From Hermodice carunculata (Eukaryota > Annelida > Polychaeta > Eunicida > Amphinomidae), in contig OZ026622.1 of assembly GCA_964020975.1 (NCBI GenBank), positions 88,145,187 to 88,209,186 on the forward strand: DNA of 64,000 nt. Direction: 5' to 3'. A model generated the notes under the pieces. It was not told the DNA's origin and ran no database searches. It saw only the letters and a program-made list of their open reading frames with translations. Below, in pieces: positions 23,986 to 36,300 of this stretch. The position numbers and the translations under genes are program-made. Position 1 is the first letter of the stretch. Each line of letters opens with the position of its first letter.

Positions 23986-26900
23986 CTATAGCTGAATGAT
24001 GGGTACGAAAACGTAACGTGGTATGGTATTCCGTATCTTAAAATCAACAGCACATATCTAATTTTCAAATTTAGCTCTTTTGTTAACAAAAGGTAAGTTC
24101 TTAGCTTTTTCTGTACATGCTTGAATTTCACTGTGTGCAGAATTTGTTACTTATAGTTTTTCGTGTATTATCTGAGACGAAACAATTTTTGTCAGCAAAG
24201 ACATCAAAAGATGCGATAAATTAATAGCAAAGAGAGTATAGTTTATAGTTTGAATAAAAGTACTTTCCCTTTTAAATATATTGTGTGTCATCGGCTTGAA
24301 AATGGACCCAATTGGCAACAATTTTAATATTGCTTGGAAATGAGCCTGATAAAATAATTTCAATGCTGCATGGGATGAACATCTAGAAACTGAAGTTTTT
24401 TTTTTTTTTTTGAGAAAAAAATTGATTGCTTGCAACGTAAATGGAAAACGGAGACTTGAAGTCAATGAAGAAAAGTACTAGAAGCAATGTAACATGCTTG
24501 GCAAGATCCTCACTTATTTTAACTTTTCCATATATGAGAAAACTTGGTATAAGTGTACCAGACACTCCTGTGTATTTTTGATCGAGACTTCAAAATCGGA
24601 AAGACAAAGGGATTTTTCAAGGACTTGTTACACAGAATAAACATGATCCATGGAGGTGGAGTTTGACAACACTAATGACGTTTGTGCTCTCATACTTTGG
24701 TTTTTATGAATCGATCAGCCTTAAGCACCACGGTCTGATTTAAAACAGAAAGGGACTGAATGCTCTGAACATGTATTTGTGGCTCCTTAATGCCTATAAC
24801 GTAGTTTTATTGTTCTTGTATCAACTACTACAGTGCCACGTGAGTGAAATTTACCGCCACTGCTCAGATTTTAACGGTCCAAGGTTCACTTTATGGAGTT
24901 AGCACCACCAACGTTGCTCCAAACTATCTAGAGTAAAAAAGACATTTAGCTTTTATTCCAAATGCGGCACTGTTTACCCAGCACCAATTTGTTTCGCAGT
25001 GCTAATACTCCCGGTTTCATGAGCCTGTCTGTCTGGCATATAGGACATTCTTGTGTGTCAACAGCAATGTGCGTCAACTTTTTTTGTCTTTTGACAAATC
25101 TTTTTAACAGCACGTTTATCTGCGTCCAAATACAAATGACTTGCTTTTTATCGAAATGAATTTTTGATTCTTACTCCTTTTCTTCGTCTGTCTTTACATC
25201 AGTATTCATACACGATTTTTAAAAAGAAAATGATAGGGAATCAGTAAAATGCCGAACAACATTACTTTCAGGACGGAGGTTGAATGAGCAAGAAGTCTTT
25301 TTGTCCGCGAGCAAACAAACAAATGAATTGACACAGCGCCGCTTGTGCATTTTAACGCATCAAATTATTTGCTATTTCATGGATTGAAAAAGTCACGGGG
25401 TCACTCGGTACCAGCAGCAAACTCTGGGGAGCGAGTAGCAGGCGTCTACTTGTAGGATTTCCAATTCAAATCGAGCTGTGTGCAACTTTTAGAAAATATG
25501 TTTAAAGATTTTCCTTTGAAACGATTAATAAAATGATATGAAATTCGAAAACTACGACAGTGCAACATGCTGAATATCCATCTCTGATACCCGTATAAGA
25601 TAGGAATGATCCGAATGACGCCAGCAATGTTGGAAAGTAATCAACCTACCGTCTCTTGAGAAGCTTCACCACACTTGAATTCATGTCTCATGACACAAGT
25701 CCAACCGATAAAAATTTTCATTGAATCTTGTCGTGAATTGGAGCTACATTATTTTTCACAAACTGATACCTTTTCTAACTGTTGAAAATAGTGGATACAT
25801 ATAAACTCTATAAGGAAAAAGAAAGAAAAGACATAGACAAAACATAACTACAATCTCCCCCCCCCCCAAAAAAAGTGGTGGTCTCAAGGGGATCTTCAGG
25901 AAAGTCCCTGCATGTGTGGCTTAGAAGCAATTTGTTCGGTACTTTTGGAGATTTTTGGAAAAACCTTCCCTACTCAGCTCGTGAAATATTCTAAATAGAG
26001 AAATGATTGCAGCATCATCTTTTGAACAATTACGGACAGCTTATATAATGCATACCACCACTAATTAGTTGAAGATAATCCAGTAAACCGTCTTGGGGGT
26101 GTTAAAATCATCCTTGCGAATAATATTTGTTTCACATTCCGTTGAAAATCCTGTCCATAATGAGAAAGGTGCCTTATCATGTGTGGATGAATACATTTAT
26201 TTATCATAAAGCTCAATCCATATTGGCAAGTAGCACCGCGTATATACACCGGCCACATCGTTCTTCTTCTCCTCCTTGTATTCCTTCATCTTCATTTATT
26301 CATATATTTTTGTTTTGTTTTTGTTTTATGCATGACGGGAATGCTCGCAACGTCTCCATGTTTTAGATTAATACCACCACCAAATGAGGACGCTTCACTA
26401 TTAATCACTGTACTTCAGCCTACTTATGCTCCTGCCAAAGCCAATATTATGTGCCAGCGCGAATGAATAATGGAAAATTGAGTATTGTCAAGGTACTTGA
26501 TGACTGAGAGACACTTAAAATATACAGAGATTGAACAAATTTTCAAGACGCTTGGAAGCCGTGGAACACAAAAATATGTCTGTTTTGCCCCTGGGGTTAT
26601 AAAATATGACTGGTTGTGGAGGCTTCTGCTTCCCAGAGAATCCTTCTGATGATTGATGTAAGGGAAGAGGTGATCAATCGTCCTTCCGTTTTTAAACACT
26701 ATGCACGCTTTATCAACTGAAGAAGTGAAATCATACTCCAGTTTATTCTTTCGTATCTAATCTCGTGATTTCGTAAAGTGGTGCTCAGAGAAGATTGCGT
26801 GTTAAAAAAAAAAAAAAAAAAATCAAAAGACCTTTTCGCCGCCAGACACAAATGAGCAACACTATAATGCGTGTGTCCTTCTTGAAGACAAGAGACCCTT

Positions 26901-27445
26901 CGCTCTTCGTGCCTTAGCAAAATACGAACAGAGCTTCATTTCAAAGAATTCCAGTCTTCGTTATTGCTTTTACGATTGATCTGCAGGGACTAGAGAGCCT
27001 GGAGCAGCGACCTCTGGTCACGAAAGTCGATTCTTCTCAATGTCGTATTGTTCCGCTACTTGCTGCCTCCAATTCTTTTCCGCTGTAAAGCTAATATGAT
27101 CATTGGTATTTTGTCTTTTTTCCCGGAAGCGCCGACAGTGCCATAACCTATCAGGCATGCTAAATTCATGTCTTAATTGATCAGGCTGATAGACCAAATA
27201 AAAATATAATAAAATAAAAGTTTGATTTTCCTATTATCACAGCCCGAGAATTGTCACGTGCAATGTACTCCGGCCAATTTGTAGTCTTACTATTCTCAAA
27301 ATTTTACTTATTACAGGCATCGTCCTAATCTGAGTAAGATGTATTTCTGTAGCTTCACAAAGTATACATTGCTGCGACTACTGGTTTGATTTAAATACTG
27401 GTTTGATTACAATAAAAATGTCTTTCATCAGATAAAATTCTGGTA
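23983..27445. other. Long unassigned AT-rich region
   Basis: Contains homopolymer runs (poly-T at about 24396, C/A run at 25858, poly-A at about 26804) but no gene, RNA or clear mobile element. Confidence 0.45.
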
Positions 27446-27680
27446 TTAACTCTTTCACAGCCAACTGCAACTAAAGTCAAAGTGTTTAAAATGAACTTCT
27501 CTGAATTATCAAACGGATACTATATTAATACTCTCTTTTAAAAAAACTTTCATTCAAGAACCAGAATACCTTTAGTCCCATAGAATATAATGGTCCGGGT
27601 CAACAGCTTTCCTCAGCTCGCTTTGGATGCAATGCGCCCAACAGGTGCCGAGGAAAGCTGTTGACTCAGCCCGAAGTCAT
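27446..27680. mobile_element. TTAA-flanked MITE, copy 2
   Basis: Starts TTAACTCTTTCACAGCCAA. The GTCAACAGCTTTCCTC (27600) and GAGGAAAGCTGTTGAC (27650) foldback surrounds GCAATGCGCCCAA, as in copy 1. The right terminal repeat is not recognisable, so the right end is an estimate. Confidence 0.65.
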
Positions 27681-27799
27681 AGTCACGTGTGAATCGTAAG
27701 GGACAAATGTGCCCTCGAGTAACAGGAAACACCATTTCTCACTCTTATCCGTGTGACATTCTGTTTATTCTGTGTCTAACTGCACATTTGCTGCAAAAT
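27681..27799. other. Unassigned spacer
   Basis: No feature recognised. Confidence 0.3.
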
Positions 27800-27992
27800 T
27801 ATGCCCTATAGGTCTACTTTCAAGGCCATTCGGATAATCTTTGTTTACGCTGGCGGTGGTCATACCGCTTTGCATCTGACGTGCAATGGAACATGGCTAC
27901 GCACATTTGATTTCCCGTAGGTGTTAATGCACTACGTCATTGAGGTTGACTCGTCACAATTAAGTTGTAACAATGTTTCGGTCATGTGAATT
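27800..27992 (+). repeat. Dispersed repeat, copy a
   Basis: Diverged match to 28618-28815: shared words include TATGCCCTA, CTACTTTCAA, TTTGTTTAC, CGTCACAATT and CGGTCATGTGA in the same order. Confidence 0.5.
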
Positions 27993-28123
27993 GGATGGAA
28001 TATGTTTTTTGTCTTAACTTCCCAAAAACAATAATAATATTAATACCCCCCCGCAGTAAAAGATTGTATTCATTTCAATTTGTATTGGATAACTTGCATT
28101 TAATTTATAGATGGACATGTGGG

Positions 28124-28176
28124 CTCCAAAAAAAAAGACCCCCCAAAAAAACAAAAACAAAAACAAAACAAAAAAC

Positions 28177-28207
<31 letters not shown>

Positions 28208-28388
28208 CAAAACAAAACAACAACAACAACAAAAACAAAAACAAAAATACCAAAAACAAACTGTACTTTAAATATGTAGGCTATACTCGATGCTTTCTTT
28301 GCACAATCGTATCAAGCGTGAAAAATTAATTGACTTCTTACCCGCCCGGAGAGCTTAACACTTGATACACGTTAGTACACACAATATT

Positions 28389-28437
<49 letters not shown>

Positions 28438-28500
28438 AACCCCCACCAAAAAAAAAAACCCCCAAACCCCCCCCCCCAAAAAAAACCAAAAAAACCCCGA
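28124..28500. repeat. A-rich simple repeats: (AAAAC)n, poly-A and C/A runs
   Basis: (AAAAC)n with CAA interruptions at 28124-28258; a run of about 47 A at 28390-28436, followed by alternating C and A homopolymers. The predicted K/N/Q/P-rich peptides are artefacts. Confidence 0.95.
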
Positions 28501-28617
28501 GAGGGTCAGTAGTGACTTCTCTACCAACAGCGATCGCGAGTCACAGAAAAATTGTAACTTACTCTCCAGCCATGTAAGGCTTTATTTATTATATGTTTGA
28601 TTGGGTATTCGTCGCCA

Positions 28618-28815
28618 ATAATATGCCCTAGGCCCACTTTCAACGCTGACCTGGTGTACTGTGTTTGTTTACTTTCGTCGCAGTTATGCAACGTCAAGGG
28701 GGGAGGGGGAGGGGGAAAGGGAACATATAATCAAACATCCATCGCGCACAATTGATTTTGTCTAATGCAGACGCGTCACAATTTAGTATTAACGACGTTT
28801 AGGTCATGTGATCTA
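28618..28815 (+). repeat. Dispersed repeat, copy b
   Basis: Second diverged copy of the 27800-27992 sequence, carrying a GGGGAGGGGGAGGGGG insertion. Confidence 0.5.
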
Positions 28816-29195
28816 CAGTGAATTACTACTTTCGAATTTTACTCTAGAAAATGTCAATTCACCCTCAAACACAAAGTAATATTAGTCACAAACAGCTCCT
28901 AAACACCTTGGACATTCCGTAATTCTAGTTTCATCGGCCTCTAACAAAGCACTGGTAACGTATTCCGGAGCAAAATTAAAATTTTCCCATGTACGTTTTC
29001 TTTTGACGAGATGGTGGGGAGCTGAATTTGCTGGCAAGCATTCATTTCGTCATTCCTCAAAGGCAATTGAATGTCTGGCTCCGCAGGTAAAGTTACGAAT
29101 GGCGTGCACCTTTAGCTGGTATTGGCTGGCCAGCAACATCATGTTTGTCTTTATGTTGTCGAGCGAGTTGGTTTTGTTACATGTAACAGATCCCC
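28816..29195. other. Unassigned sequence
   Basis: No feature recognised. Confidence 0.4.
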
Positions 29196-29198
29196 TAG

Positions 29199-29947
29199 AA
29201 GGGGAGACTTAGGAGAACTGGGACAAGGGTAAAAAGGGGGGTCCACTTCATATCTTTAATTTATAAAAACCAATCAAGTGCCTGCTTACATCCACAGTTG
29301 GGAACCCTTTACCTCATTCTGGTGCCAGGAGACTGAAGCAGCTAGAGGCCTACATATGGGAAGAAATATTTTTTCTTATTTTATCCTTCATCCCAAAAGT
29401 TTTTTTTAGCTTCTCATCATATTTTATGTGTCTTTCTTGATTCATAGATTAAGAAGGCATTCATATTGGTTGTGACAAATCTGTACCCCCAACAATCTAC
29501 AGCCATAGCAATTGCCAGAAGTCATGAAGTAGATGGGGAGTTATCTGTCATATTATATAAAAAAAGACCCATGGGCAGAAGTGGGACAGTCTGTCCCAGT
29601 TCTCTCAAAGTACTGTCCCAGTTCTCCCCATTGGTAAACTAATGTGGATTTTTAAAAAGAAAATTACTGATAATTTAGCTGCCCCAGTTCTTCCACCCCT
29701 TTGTCCCACTTTGCCCCGTGGGTGTCCCATTTCTCCGAAAGAATCGTCTTTTTTTGCTTATGCTCCACAGTCATATATATGCGTACAAGGTGGTATAAAA
29801 GTAGTTTACTTTGAAGCAAAGAGCCCCCATCTTTCTTTTGGATATATTACCACCACATGAAGTTCATCTGTTAAATAGTAAGAATTAAAAAAAAAAAAAA
29901 AATTCACACCCCTTTTGTTGTGTCCCACTTCTCCCCAGTTTCCTCTA
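29199..29947. mobile_element. 750-bp inverted-repeat element (GGAGAA-TGGGACA ends)
   Basis: The left end reads GGGGAGACTTAGGAGAACTG then GGACA. The right end is the inverse, TGTCCCACTTCTCCCCAG, followed by TTTCCTCT. The imperfect terminal inverted repeats are about 35-40 bp. Inside, TGGGACA/TGTCCCA motifs next to TTCTC recur at about 29579, 29594, 29622 and 29728, suggesting repeated subterminal protein-binding sites as in cut-and-paste transposons. No transposase is encoded; the small frame 29642-29860 has no known domain. Superfamily unassigned. Confidence 0.6.
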
Positions 29948-30008
29948 CAGTTCTGTAGTTTTATATTGGTTGTCAACCTGACTTTAAATGACTGGCTTCA
30001 CATTTAAA

Positions 30009-30230
30009 TTAATCTTTCAATGTTGAGTTTTGAACTGAGTCAACAGCTGTCCTTAGCGCGATGCAATGAGGGCTCGCAAAGGAAAGCTGTTGACCTGGGC
30101 CAATTATTTCTGATGAACTACAGGCGTGATGGTTTAATCAAAGGTCTTTTTGTATGATTTTTAAATTTGAAATCTCAATGGTACTTCAGATGAGCCAGGA
30201 GTTTGTTTTGATTAGGACTGAAAGAGTTAA
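30009..30230. mobile_element. TTAA-flanked MITE, copy 3 (222 bp)
   Basis: Starts TTAATCTTTCAATG and ends GACTGAAAGAGTTAA. The GTCAACAGCTGTCCTT and AAGGAAAGCTGTTGAC foldback surrounds GCGATGCAATGAGGGC. The length agrees with copies 4 and 5. Confidence 0.7.
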
Positions 30231-33125
30231 GATAAGGTATAGTCTAAGATTTAGTGGACAATGATGGTGTACGCTGAGTAATTATATCCCCTGAGTTGAT
30301 GTATATATGTATTGGAATCACTTCGTAAATCGCTTTTTATTGACATAAAAAAATCCCTTCATTTCTGGATAGAATGAGAAGCGCATTCTCAGAGTGACAA
30401 GAAGTCCATCTGCTGCAACAGAGAACTGGCATTCGATAAACCTCATCCAATTTCTGGGAACTTCCCATATCAGCGAACATTATAGATCTGACTCTGTTGT
30501 GTCTCATTCCAACCCAGGGCAAGAAAACAGCTTGTTTGGCCGTTCGGATGGAAAAAGCAATATATGGAAATATTGTGATAAGACAAGAGTCTATTACATG
30601 GATGACACATATCAGGCACTGTAACGTGTATATAGGAAGTTGTGAATACATTGCCCTCCTTTGTTGTCTCCTAGCTTTACTACGCATGCACATGTATTAG
30701 TTGGCTGACAGACTGTATACATGCACGGTGGGCAAGAGCCATGGAGATATATGTTATGCACGGGGCGACATGCAAGCAAAACGTTGACCGTTGATTGAAC
30801 TGAATTCTCAGGCGTTCCTCATCTATAACCGGCTTGTCGATTATTGCTGGCAGCAAAACATTGATTTTTCAAAAAAAGAAATCTGACGGTTTACCTGGTT
30901 AATTAAGGTCAACGAGCCAACTGAATACAACCACCAGCGTCCATCACCAGCAGTTCTTACTTCTTGGCTATCCACACAGACAGCACAGTGTTGGCTCAGT
31001 CTGCCAGACTGCCAGTGCCCTCTTCTTCACATTTTCCATGTCTCTCATCTTAAGCGCCTCGTTCAAGGGGGGCACTACGTCCTATGAATCATCTTGTTCT
31101 GCGCTGAGTGGATCTATTATTTACGCAAACATGAGAATACGAAGCACGGCAATTGTCTTCCACGTTCTGTCAACATGAGCAACCGTGCAGATTCCGCGAG
31201 AGGAGAAGACGTTTGGTACTCTTGACAAGGTGGGATTTATTCGTTATCCTTTAATGCTTCAGTTGATGACATTCCTTTCCTTCAATTTTATGTCTAATCA
31301 TTATGTCATTTAACTTTTTCCCCGTAAGGCACTCCTTTGATTTAAGGACGTTAGTGTTAATTCTTGCCGCTCAGATTGACCAGACTCCATTGCTTTCCTG
31401 GAGACAGTGATGGACGGACGCCTACTACAAACTGTCCCCACGATACAACAAAATAAGAGACCTTGGAATTTGGGTCTGGCTCCATACAATGTGTCACTAT
31501 GCGTAGAATAGAAATAAAATGCTAGACTGATAGGGATTGTGAACAGACGATGTAATGCTGAAGACGGGCACAATAGCTGACTCGCAGACAGACGAACAAA
31601 GGAATACGACAGCGATGAGGATATGTGCACTGCGGTGCATTTTTTCGATTTAATCTCAATTGTTCAAAAGGTAAGCAAATTCAGATCTTAATATGGAATG
31701 ATCTCGAGCGTGGAAAATAAATTAAACATAAGCAAAACATTAATGGAAAAAGTGGGATGGTTTTACCTCAATTTAGTGCTGGGGAGAGATTCTGCTGAAT
31801 CAAGGACAAAAACTGGAGTATTTTTTCACAGTGTAAGCGAACTGCATGAAAGAGTGAAAAAAGTGGACCCTGGATGTGCAAGCACATGAAATTAAGCATA
31901 TGGACACAGAAACAAATCCAGGGAGCACAACACATCATAAATTTTGTCAGTCCAGTCAAAATATTGAGCTGTCTCAAATTAAGACTCCATAAAGACGGCT
32001 TTTGCTAAAAACATGAGTTTTGATAATTTGTGCAGCTGCATTGGGAACGTGATAACCTTGCGATGTGTGTCAAACAACCCGATGTCCTGCCTTGAGGTTA
32101 CCAGATGGAAGTATAGATTACCACTTCATCAGGAAAGACTTAACATTTAGCCAAACCCTGTGATTTGCTCTGTGATAAAACTGACTCAAGTCACATTTTA
32201 GGGCCGGTAGACATCGAATCCTGTCATTATTGTAGGCTGATACAGTGCCTTGGTCTGGATTATTGTTGCTCTAGATTTTGCTGCCAGGGATCCAGCAAAT
32301 TGTTATGAAACCTGTAGGTGAGAAGCTGTCGAACGGATGGCCGGTTGTCTCTGTTTGCCATCTTCCATTGGATTTATTTTGGGGAAACACCCACTTAGTA
32401 CATGGGTCATTCTGACCATCTGTTGATATCCATTCCAGAACCGCGTAGATTAACTCTTGGTGAAGCTCTTCTTTAACCCCTGATCTTCCAGGCAGAACTT
32501 GATGACCTAAATCTAGTTGTCGTCTGCTTACAATCAGAAGTTATATGGTAGTATGTTTTAGTTCACATGTGGTCAAAAACATTAAAAGGGGATTCATATT
32601 CCCATTGTTGTGTACTGATTTAGACTTTACAACTTGTCTAGGAGTCATTGCAGGTGCCTCCATGGATCCAGGATTGCCCCTGATCGAAGCCGCTGGGCTG
32701 AGGTTAAGGTCAATCTGAGATCCGTCCAGGTGCCTGTGATGACTCCTGGGCGAGAAGTAAAGTTTACTCTATTATGGGCCGCGGTAATTTGCTTACAATT
32801 TTATTTACTGTGTCAGCCTTTTCTCACTGAAAGCCGCAGGCACGCACATACTGTTCAATCCAGTCGTAGATGAAATTCCAGGTCGTGCATATCCTACAAC
32901 AACCTGTAACCCTGTTCTCTGATTGGCCAAAAGCCACTGGCAACCAAATAAACATAACAGATTGTACGTTTAAACCTAATGTACCCGTTATCCACCACCA
33001 AAAAATGTTCGAGAGTCATATTGCACCCTGACTGAGGCAGTCATATAACAGAAACTGTAAAATCAGAATACAGCATAGTCTAATAAATGCAGACAACAGT
33101 TTTAAAATGTCAATTGTCCTTGGAA
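30231..33125. other. Unassigned region
   Basis: About 2.9 kb with no supported gene. Open frames at 30337-30693 (-) and 31310-31630 (-) lack known motifs. Confidence 0.45.
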
Positions 33126-33139
33126 TATATATATATATA

Positions 33140-33209
<70 letters not shown>

Positions 33210-33210
33210 T

Positions 33211-33251
<41 letters not shown>
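33126..33251. repeat. Compound (TA)n/(CA)n microsatellite, duplicated block
   Basis: The pattern TACATATATA-(CA)n-(TA)n occurs twice in succession and ends exactly where the Tc1-like sequence begins. Confidence 0.95.
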
Positions 33252-34530
33252 CTGCTGGAGAAAAAATGTCACCCTCATTGGTTTAACATGGGCCACTTAA
33301 ATATGCCTTTATATGGAAAATATTGGTGTCGCAGGGAATATTATGTAACATCAACAGGATAGCTTAGGGTATGCCTGAGCAGTCACACACACTCAAAGTG
33401 TCCTGAAAACAAGACAACAGCCAGAGAGGTGATAAAAATGTGTCAGTATGGGCTTCATAATGGGGCCATGGCACCACTGGGATTAATTTGAATCCACAAT
33501 GCCAGGGCGTACAGGTCACTCACAACTGTCTGAATTTGACATGGGCAGAATCATTGGCCTCTCCCAGCCAGAGGTTGCCAGGATAATGGGGTGCTCCAGG
33601 CCATCGGTAAAAGGTGGTGGGGCTGTATCCATGAAACCAGAGGATGCAAGAGGAAGGCTGGATCTGGGTGATGAAGACTGTTAGATGCGATGGATGACGG
33701 TTACCTGATCCAGTATGAGAAGAGACACAGGTTTCTTTCCACTAAAAGGCATGTCAGCAGTGGCGCCATGCAGGCCTGCAATATCAGAGCATCACAGTCT
33801 ACCATTAACAAGAGACTAGTGTCGACCAAACTGAGGACATACAGCCCAGCCATTCGGGTCCCTCTCACTCCTGCACACAAGACACGATGGGTACAGTGGT
33901 GTGAGGAACATATGCAGCCTGAACCAGAAATCAATGGAACAGCGTGATGTGGTCAGATGAATCCCGATTCCACTTGCATATCCACAATTGAAGAATAAGG
34001 GTCTGATGAATGCCTTTCGAGAGCTTCGTAGAAGGATGTATGGTTGAACATGACAGCTACAGAGGAGGCAGTGTCATGATGTAGGGGGGGGGGGGCAATT
34101 ACAGCAACAGGGAGAACAGCTCTCATCAGGGTGAACAGGACACTTATAACAGGCCAGTGCTACGCGGATAAGATTGAACCCACAGTTGACGAATGTATCC
34201 AACAGTATCCAGGGCTACTATTTCATCAGGATAACGCAAGACCACACACTGCTTGAGTCAGCATGCAGTCTCTACAGATACACAATATCGCATTCTTGCC
34301 ATGGCCAGGCCGTTCTCCTGACCTGGACATTTGTGGGATGTAATAGGCCGTCGAATAGGGGTAAATATGAAGAACCCACAGCCACCGTGGACCACCTGGC
34401 ACAGAGGCTCACAGACCAGTGGATCAAATTTCCTAAGCTGAGAACACCAAGTTGACAAGCAGCATGCCAAGGTGGATCAAAGGTTGCTTACAAAAGCGTG
34501 GTGGTCACCCGCTATTGCTGCATGTAGCAT
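33252..34530 (+). mobile_element. Tc1/mariner DNA transposon with broken transposase
   Basis: The transposase starts at ATG 33499 with MPGRTGHSQLSEFDMGRIIG and GLSQPEVARIMGCSRPSV, the helix-turn-helix DNA-binding part. Then come YSPAIRVPLTPAHKTRWVQWC (about 33840), VMWSDESRFHLHIHN (first catalytic Asp, about 33950), GGSVMM and GGGAITATGRTALI, LLFHQDNARPHTA (second Asp, about 34225) and LPWPGRSPDLD (about 34305). The frames change several times and stops are common, so it is inactive. The left end abuts a TA tract, consistent with TA target choice. The right inverted repeat could not be identified. A (CAA)n tract follows at 34532. Confidence 0.88.
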
Positions 34531-34531
34531 C

Positions 34532-34533
34532 CC

Positions 34534-34592
<59 letters not shown>
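34532..34592. repeat. (CAA)n microsatellite
   Basis: About 20 CAA repeats at the 3' side of the Tc1 remnant. Confidence 0.97.
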
Positions 34593-35037
34593 CGAAAACC
34601 CAAAAGGTCCAATTAAGGACCACCATTTCCTCCCAAAAGAAATGTGAAAAGCAATGGTATAATAAAGTGAACAAACTCCCCACACACATCCTCATAACAC
34701 GTGCCTAATGTTGAACAAGGAAGATGACCTCCCCTTTAGCGTTGCGTCGGCATTTCCATTCGGACGGGGAATCCTTTGGCTGCAGTTCAGATCCCGCATC
34801 TGTTGCTTCTGAGTCATTGCGTGGTAGGGGCGGTTTTGCAAAGAAAGAATGTCGATACACCCTCTGTCAGTTCAAGAGTAATATGTCCCCCCCCCCCGGA
34901 TGTTTCGACCTCCAAAAGTTTTTGATGCTACATTAGAAAATGCATGATCCCCTTTGAAGGTAACAACTCTTGGCAGAATGAAATCATCACTTGTGATTTT
35001 GTTTTTGCTTTGTCGTTCGTTTTTCTTATCGTTTGAC
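34593..35037. other. Unassigned sequence with a C-run
   Basis: No feature apart from a poly-C run at about 34887. Confidence 0.4.
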
Positions 35038-35039
35038 AG

Positions 35040-35331
35040 GACAACTAAAGCTTCCGTGACTGTGCTTGTTGTCACTGTGCTGTGCTGTGTACTCACTGGT
35101 CAATTTATCACTCGCATTTTTCTACGTGATGTCTGTTTAATTGGAATGCCGGCACTATATCTCAGTATCTCATTTAAATTACATGCTTTTTCTCTTTGTC
35201 TTTTTTGTGGAATCATCCCGAGCAGTAGCGTTGCGTTTCAATACAGTATATCCTTGTTTATTGCTCGTAGAAATCTGGATATGCCGTGCTCAAGTTCGTA
35301 TTTCTTTATTCAGGTCATTTGCAACAACTAG
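35040..35331 (+). pseudogene. Possible degenerate receptor exon (TM6/TM7-like), tentative
   Basis: A long pyrimidine tract ending GTTTGACAG (35031-35039) looks like a strong splice acceptor. The frame after it reads TTKASVTVLVVTVLCCVLTG, which resembles the start of TM6 in rhodopsin-class receptors (basic residues, then a hydrophobic helix with Cys). A second frame around 35225-35285 reads AVALRFNTVYPCLLLVEIW, faintly like TM7. The two are in different frames and no invariant motif is complete. It may equally be chance hydrophobic sequence. Confidence 0.2.
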
Positions 35332-35842
35332 TGTGTAAGACAGATGCTATCATCGAGAGAAACTCTCAATAATCGTGATTTGAAACAATGTAAAATGATT
35401 GATCACATCTCTTCGCTAAGAAGAGCTAGTTCTATATATATAGATATATTACATAGTTAGTTACATTTTCCATGCTACTCCTGATGTTTAGCCTTTAGCA
35501 ATACAATATTTCTTTGACTGTTACTTTTGGTAATGATCCACTGCAAAAAAAATAATACTGGTCCACTATTTTTGTGGCGCATTATAATTTTTGTCACATA
35601 CACAACGGAATTAACATTACAGGAGAAAAATAAATACTTGACACCGATCCATGGGGACATTTTGAACCTGATGGTCCATTGGAGTTTTAATATCTCTTCT
35701 TATTAAGATTATTATTCATCTCATGCAGAATTTAGCACATTCCAAGGGAACTCCGTACATAAGTTTTCGTTTGCCGAAATCCTTTGACAGTTTCTAGAGA
35801 AGACAAACCAGGCCAGAAGCTTTGCTTTGCACAACGGCTAGA
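35332..35842. other. Unassigned sequence
   Basis: No feature recognised. Confidence 0.4.
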
Positions 35843-36300
35843 GCTATAGCATAGCTGTCGGTTAGTCTGTTCCAGGTCGGCACAGCGCCGAGAGCTTCAT
35901 ATGACATAGCTGTCGCTCAGTCTGTTCCAGGTCAGTAGCGTTTCTCGGCGCAGCGCCGACAGCTTCACATGACATAGCTGTTGCTCAGTCTGTCCAGGTC
36001 AGTAGTTTGCCCGGCAAAACACCCAGATATTCACATATGCTGTCGCTCAGTCTGTTCCAGGTCAGTAGCGTTGAGCGTCATATGACATAGCTGTCGCTCA
36101 GTCTGTTCCAGGTCAGTAGCGTTGAGCGTCATATGACATAGCTGTCGCTCAGTCTGTTCCAGATCAGTAGCGTTGAGCGTCATATGACATAGCTGTCGCT
36201 CTGTATGTTCCAGATCAGTAGCTTTACTGGGCACTACGCCCAGAGTTCACATGTCATAGCCGACGCTCAGTCTATTCCACGTCATCAGCTTTGCTTCACA
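35843..36300. repeat. Minisatellite, 51-bp core unit
   Basis: Tandem units of ATAGCTGTCGCTCAGTCTG then TTCCAGGTCAGTAGCGTTGAGCGTCATATGAC. The period is exactly 51 bp in the central copies (36050-36205), with longer or degenerate variants on both sides carrying GGCGCAGCGCCGACAGC. Eight or so units are visible. Because 51 is a multiple of 3, the minus strand gives a repeated 17-residue peptide, which I treat as incidental. Confidence 0.92.

Noticed and set aside
28014-28577. Lys/Asn/Pro-rich and Phe/Leu-rich open frames
   Set aside because: Produced by AAAAC repeats and A/C homopolymers.
34724-34936. tRNA-like or SINE-like sequence (GCAGTTCAGATCCCGC)
   Set aside because: No A box at the right distance and no cloverleaf can be drawn.
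36031-36234. Minus-strand frame with a 17-residue repeated peptide
   Set aside because: The repeat follows from a 51-bp minisatellite whose period is a multiple of 3; outer units break the frame.
35843-36300. CRISPR-like array
   Set aside because: There are no unique spacers; it is a plain tandem repeat in eukaryotic DNA.
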